Source of the DNA: Fibrisoma limi BUZ 3
Lineage (GTDB): Bacteria > Bacteroidota > Bacteroidia > Cytophagales > Spirosomataceae
Direction: 5' to 3'
DNA: 64,000 bases
Assembly (NCBI RefSeq): GCF_000296815.2
Contig: NZ_CAIT01000005.1
Span: 620,001 to 684,000, forward strand
Shown here: positions 52,593 to 59,454 of the stretch, one piece after another
How positions within the stretch are numbered: position 1 is the stretch's first letter
How the letters are laid out: the number at the start of each line of letters is the position of its first letter
Notes under the pieces: model-generated
Seen by the model: the letters and a program-made list of their open reading frames with translations, nothing else
The model's database searches: none
Told to the model about the DNA's origin: nothing
Program-made: the position numbers and the translations under genes

Positions 52593-53246
52593 CTAAGATT
52601 GACTGCTCACTATCATGGCCTCCCGGCTGGTCCGCTGCCCGCTTTTGTAGATAGCCAGGCCGAGCAAAAACCACGTCAGCCCCCAGACAGCGACCAGCAT
52701 GTAATCTGGTTTTCCGTAGATAGCCGCCAGCGGCAGCATCAGGCCGACCGGAAACCAGCCCACCGCGAACGGCGTGTATTGCCGCCAATCGGTCCAGACG
52801 CGAGTTTTCCTGACAGCTAGGCCAACGATCGTCATGCTAATTGCAATCAGCACCAAACCCAGCGGTAGTAGGAACAGCACTGGATTCCTGCCCGCTCCTG
52901 AAACGCCGGACTTCATCAGCATGGCCGCCAGAAACGGAAGCGTATACACAACAATAGCCGCCTGCGCAAAACGAACGGGCCATTTTCGGCTGATAGCCCC
53001 GACCTCATACAATGCCGGTAGACCTATCAGGTAACACAGCTGCGGAATCATCAGGGTTATTGCTGATCCAACTTCTACCACAACTGGTCTGCGGTCGGGT
53101 GGTCCGGTGGATAAGCCGAGACTGATGAATAGTAGCTCGGCAAAAAACCACAGCAAGGCACCAGCCATAAGAAGAATTCCTTTTCTAGTCGTTTGACTCC
53201 CCACGTATGGGTCTGATATGGTACGTTCCATCTGTTTACTGTTCAT
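52593..53246 (-). CDS. Six-span membrane protein, uncharacterised
   Basis: A 217-residue integral membrane protein with six predicted spans (~20-43, 53-80, 88-108, 117-141, 153-175 and 178-198). I choose the ATG at 53246 (MNSKQMERTISDPYV); upstream in-frame residues would cross the promoter. It heads the run 53246-51598 with DUF1772-like and GNAT genes. A palindrome inside its predicted promoter suggests repression. No family recognised. Confidence 0.62.
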   Translation of the reverse strand: MNSKQMERTISDPYVGSQTTRKGILLMAGALLWFFAELLFISLGLSTGPPDRRPVVVEVGSAITLMIPQLCYLIGLPALYEVGAISRKWPVRFAQAAIVVYTLPFLAAMLMKSGVSGAGRNPVLFLLPLGLVLIAISMTIVGLAVRKTRVWTDWRQYTPFAVGWFPVGLMLPLAAIYGKPDYMLVAVWGLTWFLLGLAIYKSGQRTSREAMIVSSQS

Positions 53247-53304
53247 TGATTCGTGACACATAAGCCCGTTTCGCTCTACCTCGATTTCGACTTGATTACG
53301 GCCA

Positions 53305-53336
53305 CAAAGGTACCGGGTGACCCGGTATCGGGTAAA
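53305..53336 (-). promoter_or_regulatory. Predicted promoter with embedded operator
   Basis: On the minus strand TACCTTTG (53305-53312) is an exact -7 and TTTA at 53333-53336 a -33, with 20-bp spacing. The 17-bp palindrome TACCGGGTGACCCGGTA (53311-53327) sits in the spacer and touches the -7. A third half-site (CGGGT near 53329) overlaps the -33 side and pairs with ACCCG at 53320-53324. This layout is typical of a repressor operator. Confidence 0.6.
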
Positions 53337-53467
53337 TAGTCCTTTCGTACTAAATACTGAAAGACAATGGTTTGCCACAAAATATGGTACAAAACTACCA
53401 TTGGCTGGCCGGGCGGATAAGCGGAGATTTGCACCGAAATTCTTCGATAACCAAAAATAATTCAACA

Positions 53468-54259
53468 ATGAAAGTGAACACAGTAGTTAACTGGACAATT
53501 GGCTTAGTCTGCACGGTGTTAGTATCCGCCTGTAACGATGACGAAGATGAACCGGTAGCGCCAATCCCGACGCCGACCATTAACTTCACGCAGGTCAGCG
53601 GTAGTGGCGACATTACGGCCAAACTGACCGAGTTTCGGACCTTGCTGGGCGACCCGCTCAACACGACGCTCAACCAGACCGCGGGCCGTCGGGAGATCAA
53701 CTGGGATGGCGTACCGGCCAACCTGACAAACGTGGATACGTACCCCGGCGACTTCTTCAACAGCACCGACCCGGCCGTGGGAGCCGGACGCAAACGCGGG
53801 GCCGTTTTTACTACCCCCGGTACCGGATTCCGCATCAGCGACAACGACTTTACGGATATAGTTGCGGATTACGGCAATCAGTTCAATGCCTTCAGCCCGG
53901 CCCGGACGTTCGTAGCCGTGGGTAGTAATCAGACCGATGTAACGTTTCGCCTGCCGGGAACCAACACGCCCGCGACGGTGAAAGGCTTCGGTGCTATCTT
54001 CTCCGACGTCGACAATGCCAACTCCACAACCCTCGAATTTTTTGAGGGCGACAAAAGCCTCGGTACGTTCAAAGCGCCCGTCCGCAACGACGTGAACGGC
54101 TTCTCGTTCGTAGGCGTCAAGTTTCCGGACAATCGGGTGTCCAAGGTTGTTATCAAGTCGGGGAATGTTCCCCTGTCGAGTCGGTTTGCGGACGGTAGTC
54201 AGTACGATCTGGTCATTATGGATGATTTTCTGTACGACGAACCGACTGCATCCAACTAA
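53468..54259 (+). CDS. Surface lipoprotein of unknown family
   Basis: A 263-residue predicted lipoprotein (lipobox VLVSACNDDEDE, acidic after Cys, a surface-export-like signal). The mature part has conserved-looking motifs GRREINWDGVPANLTN, RGAVFTTPGTGFRIS, TNTPATVKGFGAIFSDVDN and QYDLVIMDDFLYDEP, seen in an uncharacterised extracellular family. It lies between the divergent membrane operon promoter and the MarR gene. Function unknown. Confidence 0.75.
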   Translation: MKVNTVVNWTIGLVCTVLVSACNDDEDEPVAPIPTPTINFTQVSGSGDITAKLTEFRTLLGDPLNTTLNQTAGRREINWDGVPANLTNVDTYPGDFFNSTDPAVGAGRKRGAVFTTPGTGFRISDNDFTDIVADYGNQFNAFSPARTFVAVGSNQTDVTFRLPGTNTPATVKGFGAIFSDVDNANSTTLEFFEGDKSLGTFKAPVRNDVNGFSFVGVKFPDNRVSKVVIKSGNVPLSSRFADGSQYDLVIMDDFLYDEPTASN

Positions 54260-54365
54260 CTCGTGCTGAAGCCTGATGCGGTTGGTATGCTGTCAGATTT
54301 GACAGATTGGCGACACGAACGCGCTCGGCTGCGATGAAAAAACGAACTGTAAGGGTATTCCAAAC

Positions 54366-54382
54366 ACTTACTACCGGTAAGT
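54366..54382. promoter_or_regulatory. Palindromic operator candidate at the MarR promoter
   Basis: ACTTAC-TACCG-GTAAGT is a 17-bp inverted repeat with perfect 6-bp arms. It lies where a -33 would be expected for the -7 TAAGTTTG at 54393-54400. Confidence 0.5.
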
Positions 54383-54392
54383 ACCACCATTT

Positions 54393-54400
54393 TAAGTTTG
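54393..54400 (+). promoter_or_regulatory. Predicted -7 element of the MarR gene
   Basis: TAAGTTTG is an exact TAnnTTTG match. RNA would start near 54407, supporting translation from the ATG at 54474 with a ~67-nt leader rather than from 54408. Confidence 0.5.
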
Positions 54401-54473
54401 CCCGTCTATGCGTATCATTGGGAAAGATTTGACTCAGAGGCATTCCCGACGAACACTGGACGGGCAGACGCAG

Positions 54474-54953
54474 ATGGAAGATAACAAAAAGGAATACCAC
54501 CGTATTGAAGATGAGATTCAGCAGGCTACGTTCCGGAATGAACTTTCTAAAGCAGGAATTAATCTAATCTACACGGGTACCTGGCTCAAAACGGCCCACA
54601 GCGACTTCTTCAAATCGTTCGGTATTACCTGGCCCCAGCATAATCTGCTGCGGATCCTGCGTGGTCAGAAAGGCAATCCTGTCAACGTCAACGCTATAAA
54701 AGAGCGAATGATGGATAAGTCCTCGAATGTGTCGCGAATTACCGAAAAACTGCAAAAGAAGAAACTGATCGAATGCCGTCCCTCGCTGGCCGACAAACGT
54801 GCCGTTGACGTTGTCATTACGCAGAAGGGCTTGGATCTACTCCTTGCCGTTGAGGCCCGAGTGCACGAAATTAACAACCTGCTCGCCCACCTAGAACCTG
54901 GCGAACTGCTCTTGTTGAACATGCTTCTGGATAAGGTACGAAATCCGAAGTAA
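54474..54953 (+). CDS. MarR-family transcriptional regulator
   Basis: A 159-residue winged-helix regulator. The core is GITWPQHNLLRILRGQKGNP, then the recognition helix region MMDKSSNVSRITEKLQKKKL, and the wing with SLADKRAVDVVITQKG. A C-terminal helix (AHLEPGELLLLNMLLDKVR) would dimerise. MarR proteins bind 16-20-bp palindromes within promoters and are released by small phenolic ligands or oxidation. Two such palindromes lie nearby. The ATG at 54474 (MEDNKKEYHRIEDE) is supported by the promoter position. Confidence 0.88.
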   Translation: MEDNKKEYHRIEDEIQQATFRNELSKAGINLIYTGTWLKTAHSDFFKSFGITWPQHNLLRILRGQKGNPVNVNAIKERMMDKSSNVSRITEKLQKKKLIECRPSLADKRAVDVVITQKGLDLLLAVEARVHEINNLLAHLEPGELLLLNMLLDKVRNPK

Positions 54954-54996
54954 GGATGTAATCAGTGCTCAATACGCTAAATTTTTTTTGTATTAT

Positions 54997-55128
54997 GTGT
55001 GTACGTACTCATATAATGACTGAAAGTTGAAATTGCCGTTTGCTAAAAGGGTGCATGAAAGCTCGAGTTTGTAACATTTACATGCGTTTTTTTTGAGTAA
55101 ACTTGTGTTAATAAATATGTACGTACAC
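54997..55128. repeat. Pair of GTACGTAC palindromes upstream of the PAS-LuxR gene
   Basis: GTGTGTACGTAC near 55000 and its inverse-related ATGTACGTACAC near 55121 lie about 120 bp apart in an AT-rich space. They could be regulator-binding sites. No gene is seen between 54954 and 55186. Confidence 0.45.
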
Positions 55129-55186
55129 TTACTTTATTTATTGGTTCTAAACCCGCCACTACGTGGCAACTAAACCAATTGTTGTG

Positions 55187-55900
55187 ATGATGAATGAGGA
55201 GCAAATCTGCATAAGTGACCCTGCGGAAGTCGTAAGTGTCAGTTTGGTTGAAAAACTCTTTCCGGGTTGGGTAGTGGCGCACTGTCTGCATCACCACAAT
55301 TATCGTTTTCTGAGCCACAACGGGGCCGCTTTTTTTGGGCTACCGGCTGACGAACTCCACTCGAAGCTGTTTCTGGATTTATTCGCGCTCATCCACCCCG
55401 ATGATGTCGATGCGTACCGGCGGGTGATCCAAAAAGTGGATGAACTGCTGCTTGGAACGGAGCCGACTGAAATCAATCAGTACCGCTTTGTAATGCACTA
55501 CCGGCTGCGCCGGGGCGGTACGTACCTGAGCCTGCACGAGGAGCGGCTGTTCTTCGCTAACGGCATCGGGCAGTTCGAAAGTTTTGCCCTGTTTAAAGAC
55601 GTGTCGGCCGAACGGTTGGTGAATCGAGTTCAGTTGGATTGGTACCGGGTTGATGAACTGGGCTACCGGAAATTGAACAGTTACGTACCGACGTCGGCGG
55701 ATCAGGGGTTGACCGGCCGGGAGATTGAAATTATTCGACTCATCAAAGAAGGATTGAGCAGCAAGGAGATTGCCGAACGGCTCTGCATCAGTATCAATAC
55801 CGTGCGAAATCACCGGAGCAATCTGTTCCGCAAAACGCAGGCCCGCAATGTGGTTGATCTGGTTAAAAGTACTGCTTTCCCCGAAATGGCGCTCTGTTGA
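55187..55900 (+). CDS. PAS-domain LuxR-family transcriptional regulator
   Basis: A 238-residue protein. An N-terminal PAS-like domain (~30-150; NYRFLSHNGAAFFGLPADEL and FALIHPDDVDAYRRVI) is followed by a LuxR HTH (~175-232): LTGREIEIIRLIKEGLSSKE then IAERLCISINTVRNHRSNLF. It resembles orphan PAS-LuxR regulators common in Cytophagales. The ATG at 55187 is chosen over an upstream GTG. The universal stress gene at 55996 follows after a terminator, so it may be a target. Confidence 0.87.
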   Translation: MMNEEQICISDPAEVVSVSLVEKLFPGWVVAHCLHHHNYRFLSHNGAAFFGLPADELHSKLFLDLFALIHPDDVDAYRRVIQKVDELLLGTEPTEINQYRFVMHYRLRRGGTYLSLHEERLFFANGIGQFESFALFKDVSAERLVNRVQLDWYRVDELGYRKLNSYVPTSADQGLTGREIEIIRLIKEGLSSKEIAERLCISINTVRNHRSNLFRKTQARNVVDLVKSTAFPEMALC

Positions 55901-55934
55901 TGCAGAACACTATACTTGTACACTCACTTTGCAG

Positions 55935-55965
55935 CAGGACTACGGGAAGGTAGTCCTGTTTTTTT
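55935..55965 (+). terminator. Terminator after the PAS-LuxR gene
   Basis: A 9-bp stem (CAGGACTAC) with a GGGAAG loop is followed by TTTTTTT. Confidence 0.88.
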
Positions 55966-55995
55966 GTTACTCTTACGTAAACATTCACTTCCTGT

Positions 55996-56856
55996 ATGCA
56001 AAACATCCTGTTCCCAACCGATTTCACCAACGCTACTGAACCCACGCTAAGTTGGGTACGTCTGTTCACCCGTCAGTACAACGCTAAACTAACCGTATTG
56101 CACGTTTACCAGCCAGTTGTGCCCGATACAACCCTGCCGACCATCGGTGATCCGGGCATAGGCGCGGCCGCGTCGGACGAACTGCTCCAGATCAGTCAGG
56201 ATAATCTGTCCAGTCTGGTGCAGCAACTTCAGGCCGATGGGCTCAACGTAGACGCTGAATGGCGGGTAGGCGCGGTTGAGGACGAAATTATTCAGGTGGC
56301 CCGCGACGTGAATGCTGATCTGATCATTACGGGGCGCAGCGACGTAACGACGTTTTTCGACCGGCTGGTAGGCAGTGCGGCAACCGATGTGGCCCTTCAG
56401 GCACCGTGCCCAGTGCTGGTAGTACCCACAATGGCCCATGAAAACGAGGTGCTACGGCCGGCTAAGGTGAAAACGGTGGTGTATACGACACAGCTCGAAT
56501 TTGAGGAAACCCGTATCCTGAAACAGGTCGTTGAATTGGTGAAAGCCTTCAACACTACGGTTCGGGTGCTAAAGATTAAAGCCGACAACCAGCCGGATGT
56601 TTACGACGATACGTACAACCTGGCTCAGTTTCAGCGCATATTCGGTTCGGAGCAACTTCAGATTGAAACCGCTGAGGCCCGTGGCGTTACGGACGGCCTG
56701 CTCGATTACCTGGCACACCACGAGGTTGATATGCTGATCATGACCACCCGGGAGCGGGGCTTTCTGGATGGACTGCTCCAGCCCAGTATTACCGAACGAA
56801 TGCTGAATCGGACGTCGGTGCCGGTGCTGGTATACCACGACGAAGCCAAGCGATAA
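55996..56856 (+). CDS. Universal stress protein, two tandem Usp domains
   Basis: A 286-residue cytoplasmic protein with two Usp domains. The first opens MQNILFPTDFTNATEPTL and ends with a GRSDVTTFFDRLVGSAATDV-type loop and VPT. The second begins near 158 (VKTVVYTTQLEFEETRI) and ends TTRERGFLDGLLQPSITERM then VPVLVYHD. The first half keeps the glycine/serine nucleotide loop. It is the second such protein in the window (see 8435). It lies downstream of a PAS-LuxR regulator. Confidence 0.92.
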   Translation: MQNILFPTDFTNATEPTLSWVRLFTRQYNAKLTVLHVYQPVVPDTTLPTIGDPGIGAAASDELLQISQDNLSSLVQQLQADGLNVDAEWRVGAVEDEIIQVARDVNADLIITGRSDVTTFFDRLVGSAATDVALQAPCPVLVVPTMAHENEVLRPAKVKTVVYTTQLEFEETRILKQVVELVKAFNTTVRVLKIKADNQPDVYDDTYNLAQFQRIFGSEQLQIETAEARGVTDGLLDYLAHHEVDMLIMTTRERGFLDGLLQPSITERMLNRTSVPVLVYHDEAKR

Positions 56857-56962
56857 GAAACACGTACGCCAGGTCATTTAAAATAGTTTGATGGGTAAAG
56901 TGTCAAGTTGGCTCAGCAGGCCATTTAGAAACACATCGAACCTCAAACTTTACACGAAAATC

Positions 56963-57847
56963 ATGCACATTGGATTCATTGGGTTGGGCCAGATGGGCAT
57001 AGCCATGGCTCAGAATCTGCTCAAAAGTGAACATTCGCTGGCGATTTATAACCGAACCCGCGACAAAGCTGAGCCTTTAATCAAGGCAGGCGCTACCTGG
57101 GCCAGTTCACCGGCTGAAGCCGCATATGAGGCTGATGCGGTGTTTACGATGGTGAGCGACGATGCGGCTCTGCAGGAAGTGACGATGGGTGAACTGGGTC
57201 TCCTGAACGGACTGTCGGAGGGAGCCGTCCATCTGTCATGCAGTACGATTTCACCCGATACAGCCCGGCAGCTTGCTCAGGAACATCAGCACCGAAACAG
57301 CCGGTACGTAGCCTGTCCGGTTTTTGGGAAGCCTGAGGTAGCCCAGGCGGCTAAACTCTGGGTTTGTGTATCCGGAGAAACAGCCGCAAAGGACGACGTC
57401 CGGCCATTACTTGACCTGATCGGGCAGGGTATCTATGATTTCGGCGAAGATCCGGGAGCGGCCAACGTGGTGAAACTGAGCGGTAATTTTCTGCTGGGAT
57501 GTGCCATCGAAGCTATGGCCGAGGCTTTTACGCTCGGGGAAAAGAACAACATCAGCCGGACCAGCCTCTACGAGTTTTTCAGCACTACGCTGTTTGCATC
57601 GCCGGTATACAGGAACTACGGTAAACTCATTGCTGATGAGGTGTACCAGCCCGTAGGAGCCCCACCGGCCCTGATCCGGAAAGACATGCGGCTGCTCCTC
57701 GACGAAGCGGAGAAGGCGCTGGTACCGATGCCCTTCGCAAACATCGTGTTTCAGCAGCTTACGGCAACCGTAGCCAAAGGTAAAAACAACATCGACTGGG
57801 CAGGCTTTGCCGGGCAAGTGTCGGAGAATGCGGGCTTGAAGAAATAG
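56963..57847 (+). CDS. NAD(P)-dependent 6PGDH/3-hydroxyisobutyrate dehydrogenase-like oxidoreductase
   Basis: A 294-residue dehydrogenase of the beta-hydroxyacid family. The Rossmann motif GFIGLGQMGIAMAQNLLK is near residue 4; LSCSTISPDTARQLA and KLSGNFLLGCAIEAMAEAF (with the catalytic Lys) follow. The family acts on hydroxyisobutyrate, tartronate semialdehyde, glyoxylate or imines; this substrate is unknown. The ATG at 56963 (MHIGFIGL) fits homology better than the upstream ATGs at 56888. Confidence 0.9.
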   Translation: MHIGFIGLGQMGIAMAQNLLKSEHSLAIYNRTRDKAEPLIKAGATWASSPAEAAYEADAVFTMVSDDAALQEVTMGELGLLNGLSEGAVHLSCSTISPDTARQLAQEHQHRNSRYVACPVFGKPEVAQAAKLWVCVSGETAAKDDVRPLLDLIGQGIYDFGEDPGAANVVKLSGNFLLGCAIEAMAEAFTLGEKNNISRTSLYEFFSTTLFASPVYRNYGKLIADEVYQPVGAPPALIRKDMRLLLDEAEKALVPMPFANIVFQQLTATVAKGKNNIDWAGFAGQVSENAGLKK

Positions 57848-57867
57848 TCATTTGGTTGTCTTTCAGA

Positions 57868-57938
57868 GGTCATTGATTGTTGTTTGTTGCCATTATTACC
57901 GTGAACTAATCATGACAACTGGATGACAATCAATGACC
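57868..57938. repeat. Foldback between dehydrogenase and SusD genes
   Basis: GGTCATTGATTGT (57868-57880) is perfectly complementary to 57926-57938. Further outer pairing is possible. It lies between convergent genes and may be a terminator without a T-run. Confidence 0.5.
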
Positions 57939-57958
57939 CCTGACGAACGCCGAAACAG

Positions 57959-59407
57959 TTACTGATAAATCGCCATGGCATCGAAGGTACTGGGTACCGG
58001 TTTTGGACTGTTGGGGTTGGAGTTTAATTCATTTTGTGAATAAATAAACCGGTTGGGTAGCTGCGTACCACTGTTGGGTTGAATTTTAACGCCAACGGCT
58101 TCTCGGCGCGTCCGGCGCTCTTCGTTCCAGCCGAGATGCTGCCCATAGAAGGAAACGTACCGCTCCTGTAGAATCTCGCGCAGCAGAGCGTTGTCAGCCG
58201 ATATCCCATCCGGATTTTCCAGGCCCCCGGCAGCAAAATCGGCCGCTACGTAGGGTTCGTATTTAAACGTGCCGGCCACCTGATAGCTGGCGCTCAGATA
58301 GCCACCTGCATTCAGGAAACTACGGTATTTGTTCAGGTTTTCCAGCGCCACGGCAAACCCCTTTCCGGAACGTAGGGCCATTTCGGCCAGCGTCAGGATG
58401 TTCTCCTGGTACGTCACCATCGGAAAGCGGGCGTCGCGGGCGAAAAACCCGCTGGCAGTAGCGGTGCTGGCCGTATTGGGTTCAATTTTACCGGGCGTAT
58501 TAACGCCGGCCTCGCGGTAGTAAAACCGAAAGCGGGCGGTTTCGTTAGTTTTAACGTTGCCCCGGTACGTCGCGGTGCTGGCCGGATTGAGCAGCCCCAC
58601 GTTATAAGCCCCAACGGCGTAGATGTCGCCGGTACGCTGGGCCGTGAGAAACGAGTAGAAGTGGTTCTCGTTGATATTCGTCGTTGTGCCGTGCGGACCA
58701 TAGAGTGAATTGGCGTAGGCGCTGATGCCGTTCTGAGCGGCCGTGTACGCAGCATCGTATTGCTTGAGGTCCGTGAGAAGCCGGGCTTTCAGCGTATAGG
58801 CTACCTGCTTCCACCGCGTAGCTTCCCCGCCGAAATGAATATCTTCGGCCCCCACCGTACCGATGCCCGAATCGAAATCGGCGATGGCTTCGTCCAGCAA
58901 AGCAAGTAGCTTAGCATACACATCTTTCTGGCTCTCAAATTTGGGATTGGCAAACTCTTCGATCCGGCCTGCTTCCGAAAAGGGAATATCGCCCCACAGT
59001 TCCGTGGCCGTCGCCAGTGAGTTGGCCTGCACGACCTTAATGATGCCGAGCATTTTTCGGTTGCCCAGTTCGGTTGCTTTGGCGATCCCAATCAGCGCGT
59101 TGGCGTGAGTACCGCGGAAGACGGTGTTCCAGTCGGTGTCGTATACGCCGGCCGATACGTTGTAGAGAAAATAGTCGCGCCACTGCCGGTCGGCCCCCGT
59201 CAGGTAGCCGCTCCAGATCGTGCCCAGCCGACTGGCCATCCCTTCCTGAACCGCCATATTGGCGAGCTGAGTGCCGGTGAGCAGCAGATTGGCCGGCGCA
59301 TCCGTGGGGTTGTTGGGGTCGGTATTCAGGTTATCGACGATGGATTCGCAGGAACCGAACGTCAGGCTGAGCAGGGCGATATAAAGTGACTTATAGATAC
59401 GTCTCAT
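57959..59407 (-). CDS. SusD/RagB-family outer-membrane nutrient-binding lipoprotein (SusD-like_2 type)
   Basis: A 482-residue lipoprotein that should cap the adjacent SusC channel. The lipobox is LTFGSCESIVDN (Cys ~19). It has the SusD-like_2 pattern: LNTDPNNPTDAPANLLLTGT, MASRLGTIWSGYL, ANSLATATELWGDIPFSEA, and tetratricopeptide-like helices (WKQVAYTLKARLL). The C-terminal part includes NEERRTRREAVGVKI. The start ATG at 59407 fits the signal. It is 47 bp downstream of susC on the same strand. The ligand is unknown; no glycosidases are nearby. Confidence 0.93.
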   Translation of the reverse strand: MRRIYKSLYIALLSLTFGSCESIVDNLNTDPNNPTDAPANLLLTGTQLANMAVQEGMASRLGTIWSGYLTGADRQWRDYFLYNVSAGVYDTDWNTVFRGTHANALIGIAKATELGNRKMLGIIKVVQANSLATATELWGDIPFSEAGRIEEFANPKFESQKDVYAKLLALLDEAIADFDSGIGTVGAEDIHFGGEATRWKQVAYTLKARLLTDLKQYDAAYTAAQNGISAYANSLYGPHGTTTNINENHFYSFLTAQRTGDIYAVGAYNVGLLNPASTATYRGNVKTNETARFRFYYREAGVNTPGKIEPNTASTATASGFFARDARFPMVTYQENILTLAEMALRSGKGFAVALENLNKYRSFLNAGGYLSASYQVAGTFKYEPYVAADFAAGGLENPDGISADNALLREILQERYVSFYGQHLGWNEERRTRREAVGVKIQPNSGTQLPNRFIYSQNELNSNPNSPKPVPSTFDAMAIYQ

Positions 59408-59454
59408 GGCTAATGTAAGTGGTTGGTTGTCATCGGGCAATCAGTGCCGACGGA

